Assembly: GCA_028687375.1 (NCBI GenBank)
Contig: JAQUAG010000002.1
Span: 62,001 to 126,000 of the forward strand
Reading direction: 5' to 3'
Length of the DNA stretch: 64,000 nucleotides
DNA from: Arcobacteraceae bacterium
GTDB lineage: Bacteria > Campylobacterota > Campylobacteria > Campylobacterales > Arcobacteraceae
The position numbers were made by a program, and so were the translations under genes. The notes under the pieces are model-generated. The model searched no databases. It saw nothing but the letters and a program-made list of their open reading frames with translations, and was not told where the DNA came from. This document shows, in pieces, positions 10,009-18,416 of the stretch. The number at the start of each line of letters is the position of its first letter. Within the stretch, counting starts at the first letter, position 1.

Positions 10009-10377
10009 TTATTTTCTACTAAGTACTATATTAACAGCTTTTAGTAACTGATCGGGAACAAAAGGCTTTACTATCCATCCAGTTGCCCCTGCTTGCTTCC
10101 CCTTGCCTTTCATCTCATCACCTCTTTCAGTTGTCAAAACTAAAATAGGTGTTTTAACATACTGTGGTAATTTTCGAATTTCACCAACCATTGTTAGTCC
10201 ATCCATATTTGGCATATTAACATCACTTATAATCAAATCAAATGTTGCTACTTTAGCTTTTTCCAAACCATCAACACCATCAATAGCCTCAGTGACATCT
10301 GTATAACCACCCTCATTTAACGCGTAAGAGAGCATATCTCTTAACATTGTTGAATCATCCACGATTAAAAGTTTCAT
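10009..10377 (-). CDS. cheY: CheY-type single-domain response regulator
   Basis: This is a stand-alone receiver of 122 residues. Acidic pocket DD is in LLIVDDSTML, the phospho-acceptor is in LIISDVNMPNMDG, TTE provides the switch Thr, and the conserved Lys is in WIVKPF. In chemotaxis such a protein carries the phosphoryl group from CheA to the flagellar switch, or drains phosphate. I choose the ATG giving MKLLIVDDS because AAGGAA lies 4-5 bases upstream; a frame five codons longer has no such site. It opens the che cluster 25 bases before cheA, with pnp about 60 bases upstream. Other CheY-like proteins may exist elsewhere, so assignment as the switch-binding CheY is likely but not certain. 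Confidence 0.88.
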   Translation of the reverse strand: MKLLIVDDSTMLRDMLSYALNEGGYTDVTEAIDGVDGLEKAKVATFDLIISDVNMPNMDGLTMVGEIRKLPQYVKTPILVLTTERGDEMKGKGKQAGATGWIVKPFVPDQLLKAVNIVLSRK

Positions 10378-10436
10378 ATTATTCCTTACCAATTACTTTT
10401 TATAATTAACTATATCTTATTTTTTTTTAAATGAAC

Positions 10437-12614
10437 CTAAATCAATGGATTTGATAGTTCTATTCTATCTTTTGATACTTTTAAGATTTTTACTTCAATT
10501 TCTTGATTTTCACTTAAAACATCACTAATATTAGCAACTCTTTCTTTTGAAACTTTTGAGATATGTAATAACCCTTCACCACCTTTATCAAGTTCAACAA
10601 AAGCCCCAAAATCAGTAAGTCGTAGTACTTTTCCTTTTACTATTTCATTCTCTTTATATATCTCATCAAAATTTATTTTCTCTTTTTTAGCAAAACTCTT
10701 AGAGTTTGAAGAGATGTTTTTAATATATTCACCTGCATCATAAATATTTTTTTGCTCTTTCCCTGTAATTTTTACATTTCCAGTTTCTTTATCCAAGTCA
10801 ATAGAAACTTCAAATCTTTCAATAATTTCTCGTATAACTGAACCAGCTTTACCAATCACTGCAAAAATTTTAGATGGATCAATTTTAAATTGTTCAATCA
10901 ATGGTAAAGCTTCACTTGTTACTATCTCTTTTGCTGCTTCTTCCATAATATTTAGAATGTGAATTCTCCCCTCTTTTGCTTGATAGAGTGCCTCTTTTAA
11001 AAATTCTAAAGTAACTCCACCAAGTTTGATATCCATTTGAAGAGCTGTAATACCATTTGCAGTTCCTGCAACTTTAAAATCAACATCCCCATCATGATCT
11101 TCAAGTCCCATAATATCAGTTAAGATAGCATAATTATCTTTACCAAAAATAGCGCCCATAGCAACACCAGCTATCAATGATTCAATAGGAACACCCGCTG
11201 CTTTTAATGCCAAAGAACCACCACAAACTGTGGCCATAGATGAACTACCATTTGATTCTAAAATTTCAGATACTAACCTTACCGTATCACCAAAATCTTT
11301 ATCAATAGAACTATGAAGTGATCTTTTTCCTAAATTTCCATGCCCCAGTTCTCTTCTTCCCACTCCAAAGATAGGTTTTGCTTCACCAACGCTAAATCCA
11401 GGAAAATTATAATGAACCATAAAATTTTCATTCATAGTTGATTTTTGTCCAAGTAGTTCATACATTTGAGCATCTTTTTCATTTCCCAAAGTAGCAATTA
11501 CAAGTGCTTGTGTCTCACCTCTTGTAAAGAGGCAACTACTATGTGCTGATGGGAGAATATTTGTTTCAATAGAGATTGGTCTTACATCTTTTAAACCTCT
11601 TCCATCAGCTCTTTTTTTCTCAACCAAAATCATCTCTCGAACAAGTTCTTTTTTGAAAATAGAAACAGCTTCATAGAGATCTTTTTGTGATACTTCATTT
11701 GTTATACAATATTCATTTTGTGATATTTTTTTAGCTAGCTCTTTAAGCTCAACAGCTCTTTCTTTTTTTGCTAATTTACTAATTGCTTCAACTGTTTCAT
11801 TTTTGTAATTTGATTTTACATAATTCAACAATTCATCAGAGATATTTTTCTCCAATAAAGAAACAATCACTTTCTCTTTTTTTGCAATATCAAAACTTTG
11901 CTCATAAGTTTTGTTTGCAGTTACTAAATATTCACTAGCAATCTTTATAGCATCAACAAGTTCATCTTCACTAATATCATTTGTATTATGTTTTTTTACA
12001 AAAGTTTCAGTTGAGGATTCAATTATCTCCTCATCACTTAAAGCTTGCATCTCAATCATCAACAATTCACTGCTACTTCCAGCTAAATACAAGTCAAGTG
12101 TTGAGCTATTCATTTGTGAATTTGTCGGATTTAAAACAATCTCTCCATCAATTTTTCCAACCCTTACACCACAAATCGATTTATTAATTGGTAAATCAGA
12201 AACAAAAAGTGCAGCTGAAGCCGCATTAAGTGCTAAAACTTGAAGATCAAGTTCTCTATCAACACTAAGAACCATAACTGTAATCGTTGTAGGATAAACA
12301 TAACCATCAGGGAAAAGTGGTCTTAAACTTCTATCTATGATTCTTGAAGTTAGTGTTTCATAATCACTTGGCTTCCCTTCTCTTTTTATAAATCCCCCTG
12401 GAATTTTTCCAGCCGCATAAGTTTTTTCAATATATTGAATAGTAAGTGGTGTAAAATCTTCACTTACTGGATTATCAAATTCACTTACAACAGCAGCTAA
12501 GAGAACAGCATCTCCAACTTTATATAAAACAGATCCATTTGATTGTTTTGCTACCTTATCAAATAAGAAAGTCTCCTTTTGATTGTTTAATTCTAATTCA
12601 CATATTATTGACAT
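10437..12614 (-). CDS. pnp: Polyribonucleotide nucleotidyltransferase (PNPase)
   Basis: PNPase is a phosphorolytic 3'-to-5' exoribonuclease active in mRNA decay. At 725 residues it has the full family layout: first RNase PH domain (KIPGGFIKREGKPS, RPLFPDGY), helical linker, second RNase PH domain (VRPISIETNILPSAHSSCLF, GTANGITALQMDIKLGG), KH domain (IGKAGSVIREIIE) and S1 domain (GKVLRLTDFGAFVELDKGGE). It is intracellular and may assemble with an RNase E-like or helicase partner. It lies 32 bases after the MCE gene on the same strand, so co-transcription from the purD side is likely. Confidence 0.97.
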   Translation of the reverse strand: MSIICELELNNQKETFLFDKVAKQSNGSVLYKVGDAVLLAAVVSEFDNPVSEDFTPLTIQYIEKTYAAGKIPGGFIKREGKPSDYETLTSRIIDRSLRPLFPDGYVYPTTITVMVLSVDRELDLQVLALNAASAALFVSDLPINKSICGVRVGKIDGEIVLNPTNSQMNSSTLDLYLAGSSSELLMIEMQALSDEEIIESSTETFVKKHNTNDISEDELVDAIKIASEYLVTANKTYEQSFDIAKKEKVIVSLLEKNISDELLNYVKSNYKNETVEAISKLAKKERAVELKELAKKISQNEYCITNEVSQKDLYEAVSIFKKELVREMILVEKKRADGRGLKDVRPISIETNILPSAHSSCLFTRGETQALVIATLGNEKDAQMYELLGQKSTMNENFMVHYNFPGFSVGEAKPIFGVGRRELGHGNLGKRSLHSSIDKDFGDTVRLVSEILESNGSSSMATVCGGSLALKAAGVPIESLIAGVAMGAIFGKDNYAILTDIMGLEDHDGDVDFKVAGTANGITALQMDIKLGGVTLEFLKEALYQAKEGRIHILNIMEEAAKEIVTSEALPLIEQFKIDPSKIFAVIGKAGSVIREIIERFEVSIDLDKETGNVKITGKEQKNIYDAGEYIKNISSNSKSFAKKEKINFDEIYKENEIVKGKVLRLTDFGAFVELDKGGEGLLHISKVSKERVANISDVLSENQEIEVKILKVSKDRIELSNPLI

Positions 12615-12646
12615 TTATATTTTCCTTTTAATTGTTTAAATTCTTT

Positions 12647-14080
12647 TTATTTTATCGAAGCAGCACTGCTACCTATAAGATATTTCAAATCGTCATCTTC
12701 AAATTTTACCCCAAGACCAAAGAAAAGGTTTCTAGCTTGTGGATTTAAAAAATTATCATATCCAGTATATAATTGAATATGTTTTTTCATTGTATATGTA
12801 AGATATGATTTAAGATGTGCTTTATTTCCCCTTACATCATTGTAAGCATTGAAATCAAAACTATCAACCGAAAGTTTCAATTTTTTATTGAGCATAAAGT
12901 AATCAGCTCCAAATCCACCAGTGCTTTCTATAATACCACCTCTAACTCTAGCATCACCGAAATCTTTTCCATACTGAGCAGAAAACATTGTTCTCCCTTT
13001 ATCATGTAATGGTGTTGTTTTAGGTAAACCTGTAGTTGAATCAAGTCTATAATCATCAGTAGCAATTATGTCAGCTAAATAATGAATTGTAGGTTTTGGA
13101 GAATAATCAATTCCGAAATATGATTTATTATAACTATCTTTAACCATATGTTCCACTTTAGCTTCAATTCCAAGGGTACTTTTTGTTGCTGAGCTTAGAT
13201 ACTTGTCAAGTTTATCAAATGAACTCTCAACTTTAACAGAAGCTTTATTGACCCCAACAAATGCAGTATCAACATTTTTGATAGCACTTTTTAAAGTTTC
13301 TCTATTTTCATCTAAGACACCTTGAACTGTATCTTCAATCTTTGTAAATTTATCCATAGCAGGTGGTAGTTTATCATTGATTGTTTTTCCAGTGGTTTCA
13401 AATTCACTTCCAACATTTTCAAATTTATCAAGTACTTTTGGTAGTTTTTCATTTACCATAACACCAGTTTGTTTAAATTCACTTCCAACATCTTCAAAAT
13501 TATTTAAAACTTGTGGAAGTTTTGCATTTATCATTCTTCCTGTTTCTCGGAACTCTGCACTTGCAACTTTGAAATTGTAAATCATATCGTTTAGGTTTTT
13601 CTCATTTTTAGCTACTAGGCTATCAAGTCTTGCTATAAATTTATCCACTTTTTTTGCTGCTTCATTTATAGAGTCACTCGTTTGATCAAAAGAAGCATAA
13701 CTTCTTGTATTTGATAATACATCTGAAGATTTTGCATACTCTCCATCTTTTGAAAACTCAATATCAACATATTTAACCCCAAGCATACTCTCTTGCTTAA
13801 TAGACACAATTGAATTGAGTGGTATTTTTATCTCTTTATTGATTGTTAAAGTAATTCCGACCAAATCTCGCTTAAGAAGAAATTCCTCAACACTACCTAT
13901 ATCTATCCCTCTTGATTTAACTTTTGCATTAAGCTCTAAACCACTAGCATCTGGAATTTCTACATATATAGGATACCCATCTTTTTTACCAAACTTAAAA
14001 GTTCCAACTTGTGTTGTTAATCCAAACAACATTAAAAATCCAACAATAACAAACAATCCAACTTTTGTTTCTGGCTTCAT
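12647..14080 (-). CDS. MCE (MlaD) domain protein, inner-membrane lipid transport
   Basis: The 477-residue protein has one N-terminal transmembrane helix (VGLFVIVGFLMLFGL) and an MCE domain at about 35-115 (YVEIPDASGLELNAKV, GVKYVDIEF). A long helical region follows, containing three near-repeats of the type NDKLPxxxxKFENVGSEF at about 185-260. The C-terminal 150 residues look beta-rich and amphipathic. MCE proteins form hexameric lipid tunnels of Mla/Pqi/Let systems. No ABC permease or ATPase partner is next to it. Its ATG abuts the stop of lptD, which suggests a shared role in outer-membrane lipid balance. The long C-terminal extension is more than a standard MlaD has. Confidence 0.85.
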   Translation of the reverse strand: MKPETKVGLFVIVGFLMLFGLTTQVGTFKFGKKDGYPIYVEIPDASGLELNAKVKSRGIDIGSVEEFLLKRDLVGITLTINKEIKIPLNSIVSIKQESMLGVKYVDIEFSKDGEYAKSSDVLSNTRSYASFDQTSDSINEAAKKVDKFIARLDSLVAKNEKNLNDMIYNFKVASAEFRETGRMINAKLPQVLNNFEDVGSEFKQTGVMVNEKLPKVLDKFENVGSEFETTGKTINDKLPPAMDKFTKIEDTVQGVLDENRETLKSAIKNVDTAFVGVNKASVKVESSFDKLDKYLSSATKSTLGIEAKVEHMVKDSYNKSYFGIDYSPKPTIHYLADIIATDDYRLDSTTGLPKTTPLHDKGRTMFSAQYGKDFGDARVRGGIIESTGGFGADYFMLNKKLKLSVDSFDFNAYNDVRGNKAHLKSYLTYTMKKHIQLYTGYDNFLNPQARNLFFGLGVKFEDDDLKYLIGSSAASIK

Positions 14081-16294
14081 CTATTCTTCTCTTTCATCTT
14101 GAATATATTTTTGACTAAATGACAAAATAGGTTTTAACGTAATAGTTGCATATATAATCGATTGTCTTTTAGCACTATTTGTATTTGTAGCTGTCGCTAC
14201 TAATCTATCTTGGAATGACAAATCTAACCCCCAACATTTTTTATCTATTTTTAATTTATACTCTTTAAATTTACTAATATGTTTTGTTAAATCATACTGT
14301 TCTTTATAGGCTACAGTATAGTATTTTAAAACTTTAGTTCCAATATTACCAGTGATTGCTTCTACTTTTTCGCTATCTTTATATAAACCAGTTGTAGCAT
14401 TTTTCTCAAATGAGTATGAGTAATCTACATTTGTAAAATAATTATCTTTTGAAAATGAAGCAGATGATGTAGAACTAACAGCCATCTTTTCATCATGATT
14501 ATAAAGTAGTCTATTTGACAATGAAGCGTATGGAAGATAAAGTGTAATCTCATTTTCAAGATTGTCAAGAGTTGAAGAGCCATTTGAATCATAGATAATC
14601 TTTTGATTAATTTTATGATTGAAAATCGTTGAAAGATTTTCTTTATTAAATAATGATTGATTAAAAGATATATTGATATTCTCAACTTCATCTATGTAAG
14701 GGAAAATACTAAGAGTGGAAGGGTCATCTTTTGTTCTATAAATATCTCCATCTTTTTTCATATCTCTAGGTTTGGAGTATTTAGCATTTAAACTTACTGT
14801 ATGAATTGTACTTTCAAATGATTTTAATAGATCAATTTCAAGAGAAACACTATCTTTTGTAGAAAGTAATTGTCCATCTTTATATTGTTGATTGTTATTA
14901 TTAAGATACTTTATATGATTAAATCCAAATAATTTTTCATAGGAAAATAGTAAGTAGTCGTTAAAAAAAGTATGTGTATATGTAAAAGGTAAAATAATAT
15001 CTAAAGTTTCAGCTCCAAATCCAATTTCTCTATTTTGTTTTTTATACTTAATATCAAGTGAATCTCTTAAATTATTAAAAAATAAACTATCTGCATATTT
15101 ATGAAAACCAATTGCCGGTTCAACTTGCATAACTGTTTTATCATTGTTCTCGATTCCATTGATATAACTAATATCATTATAATGGATAACCTCACCATTT
15201 ATATTATAAGTTTGGTTATTGTAAAAATATTTTATTTTAGACTCTAACATTTTGTCAGCATATAAGATTTCATTGTTTCTATCATATTTTGTATTGAGAT
15301 AATCTATATCATTCATATCTTGTAAATATCCATAAAAACCATCGCTTGAATCATCATTTGAAAATAATTTACTTCTATTATATTTTAGATTCCAGCCTAA
15401 ATGTCTTTGATTAACTAGATTTTCATTTTTATAATAACTATCTTTCTCGGTAAATATTCCACCATCAAACTCTATTTTCGAATATTTTGAGTCAGCATAT
15501 CTAGCCTTTATCTCATGACCATTTCCCCTTAAATGTCTAATTTGTGGAATATATTCAAAATCGACATCCTCTCTTGGTGCATAATAAATTGGTTGTGCAT
15601 ACAGCCATCCATCTTTTTGCCCATATCCAAATTGTGGTATTAAAAGCCCCGTTCTCCTTTGTGTATTTGTTGAAAATCCCATATATGGCATATTCAATAG
15701 CATATAAGAGATAGCTAAAGTAGGTGCTGTTGCATACGGAATAGCTGGAATTAAAAAGTACCAAGCTGGAATATCATGGATATATAAAGTATTATTATAA
15801 GTATTAATCCATTGATTACTTGTATTAAAATCTCCACTTGAAAAACTAATACTCCAAGAGGGATCTGTACAATCACAACTTGAAATAGTGGCATTTTTGA
15901 TAACATTAAAATCTTTATTTTTATCAATTGTTTTCGCATTAATCCAAATATTTGTTGATTTATCAATTAAAAGGATAGGATTTGCACTATTAATCTCATT
16001 TTTCATATCCAAAAAAGCATAGTTAGATACTGTTACAGTTTCTTTATCTTTAACAATATTTACATTTTCATAAAGATTCATAGTGGAACTATTTTTATCA
16101 TAGACTATTTTTTGTGCCGTGATAAAATAGTTTGGGGAGAAGACCAAAATATCACCTGTTGCAGTGATTATTGTCCCATTTTGGTCTATTTTGTTTGCAA
16201 TAATTTGCATAGTTTGATTTTCTTTTGCCATCAATCCCATAAGAATGGATTGAAATAACACTATTAAAAAGAAAAAAAAATATTTTTTAGTCAT
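14081..16294 (-). CDS. lptD: LPS-assembly protein LptD
   Basis: LptD is the outer-membrane beta barrel that inserts lipopolysaccharide into the outer leaflet. The 737-residue protein has a signal peptide (KKYFFFFLIVLFQSILMG), an OstA-type N-domain with repeated short strands (IIANKIDQNGTIITATGDIL, NVNIVKDKETVTVSNYAFLD) at about 30-165, and a C-terminal LptD barrel (RTGLLIPQFGYGQKDGW) ending in aromatic-rich strands. Cysteines C141 and C143 (ISSCDCTDPSW) fit the N-terminal disulfide-forming pair. It is coupled to the MCE gene downstream (adjacent stop and start) and its own start overlaps the RDD gene by 8 bases. Confidence 0.93.
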   Translation of the reverse strand: MTKKYFFFFLIVLFQSILMGLMAKENQTMQIIANKIDQNGTIITATGDILVFSPNYFITAQKIVYDKNSSTMNLYENVNIVKDKETVTVSNYAFLDMKNEINSANPILLIDKSTNIWINAKTIDKNKDFNVIKNATISSCDCTDPSWSISFSSGDFNTSNQWINTYNNTLYIHDIPAWYFLIPAIPYATAPTLAISYMLLNMPYMGFSTNTQRRTGLLIPQFGYGQKDGWLYAQPIYYAPREDVDFEYIPQIRHLRGNGHEIKARYADSKYSKIEFDGGIFTEKDSYYKNENLVNQRHLGWNLKYNRSKLFSNDDSSDGFYGYLQDMNDIDYLNTKYDRNNEILYADKMLESKIKYFYNNQTYNINGEVIHYNDISYINGIENNDKTVMQVEPAIGFHKYADSLFFNNLRDSLDIKYKKQNREIGFGAETLDIILPFTYTHTFFNDYLLFSYEKLFGFNHIKYLNNNNQQYKDGQLLSTKDSVSLEIDLLKSFESTIHTVSLNAKYSKPRDMKKDGDIYRTKDDPSTLSIFPYIDEVENINISFNQSLFNKENLSTIFNHKINQKIIYDSNGSSTLDNLENEITLYLPYASLSNRLLYNHDEKMAVSSTSSASFSKDNYFTNVDYSYSFEKNATTGLYKDSEKVEAITGNIGTKVLKYYTVAYKEQYDLTKHISKFKEYKLKIDKKCWGLDLSFQDRLVATATNTNSAKRQSIIYATITLKPILSFSQKYIQDEREE

Positions 16295-16733
16295 TTACAA
16301 CCAAAGTTTTTGCTAATTTATCGTGAAGTGTTTGTCTCCCCTCGGTATAGTAAGAGAGGAAAAATCCCAAGTAAAAAATAGACTCACTTAAAATTCTTGA
16401 AGCTGATCTCATCAAAGAGGAGATAAAATCTACAGGAGCAAAGTTATCCTCTTTTATAACTCTTATTTTAACAATGATTTTTCCAATAGTCGCACCATAA
16501 TACCAAATAAAGAAAGTTTGGTATACTAATTTTAAAAATAAAATTTGAACAAATGCACTATTCATAATCATTAAAATATTCATCAACTCACCATCACTAG
16601 CAGAGATTTGATCCCATAAGATAATCATGCTAATAACACTGATTAAAATATCATCAATTACAAAAGCTTGCATCCTTTTTGTTTGAGTTGCAAGTTCTAA
16701 TTTAGTAATATCTATGTTGTCTTGTTTTTCCAT
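16287..16733 (-). CDS. RDD family membrane protein
   Basis: This 148-residue inner-membrane protein carries an RDD domain. The hallmark acidic/basic residues lie in the first helix (QAFVIDDILISVISMI) and the third (GATIGKIIVKIRVI), with four hydrophobic segments. The molecular role of RDD proteins is mostly unknown; some have been linked to ion transport. Between purD (10 bases upstream) and lptD (8-base overlap) it is probably a member of that operon. The link to lptD may be positional only. Confidence 0.85.
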   Translation of the reverse strand: MEKQDNIDITKLELATQTKRMQAFVIDDILISVISMIILWDQISASDGELMNILMIMNSAFVQILFLKLVYQTFFIWYYGATIGKIIVKIRVIKEDNFAPVDFISSLMRSASRILSESIFYLGFFLSYYTEGRQTLHDKLAKTLVVND

Positions 16734-16743
16734 TTGTATTACT

Positions 16744-18018
16744 CTATATTTTTAAAGCTTGATATGCAATATCAGTTCTACATTTTTTTCCTGCAAAATG
16801 AACTTGTCCACAAAGAGCATAAGCTCGATTTCTAGCAGTTGCAATATCATCTCCAAAACCTACACATAGAAGAACTCTTCCACCAGTTGCAAATAATGTA
16901 TCACCCTCTTTTGAAACTCCTGCATAAGAGATATGAGAATTTGCTTTTAAAACTTCATCATGTATCTCATCAACTATAATTTCAGCCGGTTCACTATCAC
17001 TGTATGGATAATTTTTACTTGCCATAACAACTGCAACACCATATTGATTTTTAATTTTAATCTCAAGTTTATCAAGTTGTTTTGTTGCACCTTTATAAAA
17101 AAGTTCACTTACGGGAGTTTCAAGTAAAGGCATAAGAATCTCACACTCAGGATCCCCAAATCTTACATTGTATTCTAAAATGATTGGTTCATTGTTAACA
17201 ACCATAACTCCTATAAATAAAACACCCTCAAAAGGACAACCCTCATTTTGCATCCCTTTAAGCGTTGGGATAACAACTCTCTCTTCTAATTTTTTGTATA
17301 TCTCATCATTGACAAGTGGAGTTGGTGCATAAGCTCCCATTCCACCAGTATTTGGTCCAGTATCTCCATCTCCAACTCTTTTATGATCTTGAGCTGCTGG
17401 AAGAAGTTTAAAATTTTCTCCATCACAAATAGCAAATACTGAAAGTTCATATCCATCAAGATATTCTTCCACTACCACAGTAGCTCCTGCGTTTCCAAAA
17501 CTATTTCCACTTAACATATCTTTTACAGTCTCTTTTGCTTCCTCTTTTGACGTAGCAATAATTACACCTTTTCCCGCACAAAGTCCATCAGCTTTTACAA
17601 CTATTGGTAAATTTGTCATAGTTTCAATAAAACTGTAAGCATCTTGTTCGTTTGAAGTTTCTATAAAAGCTGCCGTTGGTATATTATATTTTTTGAGGAT
17701 ATTTTTCATATAAGCTTTTGAACCTTCAAGTCTAGCTGCTGCTGCTGTTGGTCCAAAAATAACTAAATTATTTTCTTTAAATATATCAACTACACCATCC
17801 ACAAGTGGACCTTCAGGTCCGACGATAGTTAAATCTATATTATTTTCTTTTGCCCAAAAAGCTAATTGTTTATAATCTTTGATATTTATATTTGTTCCAA
17901 GCTTATCTGTTGCACCATTTCCAGGCATAAAATAGATTGTATGATTTTCTTTTTCTTTTGTAAGAGCAAGTCCAATAGAGTATTCTCTACCACCACTTCC
18001 CAGTATTAAAATATTCAT
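16744..18018 (-). CDS. purD: Phosphoribosylamine-glycine ligase PurD
   Basis: PurD makes glycinamide ribonucleotide from phosphoribosylamine, glycine and ATP, the second step of de novo purine synthesis. The 424-residue chain has the N-domain MNILILGSGGREYSIG, TIVGPEGPLVDG, the ATP-grasp core (LPIVVKADGLCAGKGV, VVVEEYLDGYELSV) and EYNVRFGDPECE. The ATG has AAGGAAAC upstream. It is preceded by a 398-base gene-free leader carrying a 6S-like/purD-motif RNA and a repeated leader element, which makes RNA-level control likely. Confidence 0.97.
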   Translation of the reverse strand: MNILILGSGGREYSIGLALTKEKENHTIYFMPGNGATDKLGTNINIKDYKQLAFWAKENNIDLTIVGPEGPLVDGVVDIFKENNLVIFGPTAAAARLEGSKAYMKNILKKYNIPTAAFIETSNEQDAYSFIETMTNLPIVVKADGLCAGKGVIIATSKEEAKETVKDMLSGNSFGNAGATVVVEEYLDGYELSVFAICDGENFKLLPAAQDHKRVGDGDTGPNTGGMGAYAPTPLVNDEIYKKLEERVVIPTLKGMQNEGCPFEGVLFIGVMVVNNEPIILEYNVRFGDPECEILMPLLETPVSELFYKGATKQLDKLEIKIKNQYGVAVVMASKNYPYSDSEPAEIIVDEIHDEVLKANSHISYAGVSKEGDTLFATGGRVLLCVGFGDDIATARNRAYALCGQVHFAGKKCRTDIAYQALKI

Positions 18019-18051
18019 ATATGTTTCCTTTTAAAAGGTTTCATCTCACAA
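18019..18051 (-). promoter_or_regulatory. purD ribosome-binding region with small palindrome
   Basis: Read on the minus strand, the stretch before purD holds CCTTTTAAAAGG, a perfect palindrome overlapping the Shine-Dalgarno bases AAGGAAAC. Folding would bury the ribosome site. It follows the repeated leader element directly. It occupies the place where the der and 28.4-kb leaders instead carry a GTCCC/GGGAC hairpin. This is a weak structural hint, not a demonstrated control site. Confidence 0.3.
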
Positions 18052-18138
18052 AGGATTTTTTTATATATCTACTTTTAACAGTTTGAAAAATCAAATGTAA
18101 AGTAGCAAATCCTAAAGAAAGAAACGAGTTTTTTCATA
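18052..18138 (-). repeat. Repeated structured leader element, copy A (upstream of purD)
   Basis: On the minus strand the core TCTTTAGGATTTGCTACT is the complement of 18101-18118. It is identical over all 18 bases to the copy before der and 17/18 to the copy at 28.3 kb. Downstream, CTACTTT pairs with AAAGTAG (complement of 18069-18075), enclosing a TTTGA/TCAAA hairpin. An imperfect hairpin (GAAAAAAC / GTTTCTTTC) precedes the core, as in the other copies. The core begins about 100 bases before the purD ATG, some 43 fewer than in the other two copies. The element is either a cis-acting RNA or an intergenic repeat. Confidence 0.6.
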
Positions 18139-18159
18139 AATTATAAAAATTCCCAAGTA

Positions 18160-18218
18160 GCCGTTGACCATTTGGTCGGCCCTAAAAGCCAAATCTTTGC
18201 AAAAGCAAAGACTTTAGG
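18160..18218 (-). other. Two strong RNA hairpins between 6S-like RNA and purD leader
   Basis: The minus strand can form a long hairpin from 18218 to 18181: CCTAAAG, CTTTGC, a TTTT loop, GCAAAG, then CTTTTAGG. This is followed directly by a second hairpin (GCCGACC / GGTC, CGGC) at 18180-18160. Neither has a clean T-tract, so they are not standard intrinsic terminators. They could be the 3' structures of the upstream small RNA or part of a purD-specific leader. Confidence 0.5.
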
Positions 18219-18234
18219 TAAGAGATGATTTAAG

Positions 18235-18396
18235 GAAATCAAATATTTTTACAAATAAAGACTTGCACACCAATCACACTACTGTTACCTATTTAGTAAA
18301 GTTATCGGACCCTCATGTTATGGAAATCCCGAACCACCTAGGAAACAATATTTTAGCGAAAAAGAGGTATTTATTTGCTGAAAAAAGAGGACTGTG
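18235..18396 (-). ncRNA. ssrS: Candidate 6S RNA / purD-motif RNA
   Basis: A TATAAT box (complement of 18402-18407) would start a minus-strand transcript near 18395. The transcript folds into one long interrupted hairpin: UUUUUU and GCAAAUAAA near its 5' end (around 18386-18370) pair with UUUAUUUGU and AAAAAU near 18260-18245, enclosing a large central bubble (CCUAGGUGGUUCGGGAUUUCC, GAGGGUCCGAUAAC). The size of about 160 nt and closed-stem-plus-bubble form fit 6S RNA, which mimics an open promoter and binds sigma-70 RNA polymerase. From memory, a purD RNA motif and 6S RNA are located upstream of purD in Campylobacterota. The ends are estimates and the assignment rests on position and fold rather than alignment. 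Confidence 0.6.
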
Positions 18397-18397
18397 A

Positions 18398-18416
18398 CAA
18401 TATTATAGTTGTCAAA
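18398..18416 (-). promoter_or_regulatory. Promoter of the 6S-like RNA with overlapping inverted repeat
   Basis: The minus strand carries a consensus -10 box TATAAT (complement of 18402-18407). It sits inside an inverted repeat GACAA-N8-TTGTC spanning 18396-18413. There is no clear -35 box, which is usual for this phylum. The repeat could be an operator or a short hairpin ending the upstream 383-aa gene, whose stop is adjacent. Confidence 0.5.

Noticed and set aside
11911-12243. Plus-strand frames opposite pnp
   Set aside because: The frames mirror the well-conserved PNPase gene and show low-complexity Ser/Leu/Ile content.
13377-13580. Repeats in the MCE gene as a DNA repeat array
   Set aside because: The three similar stretches encode near-identical helical segments in frame and are best explained as protein repeats.
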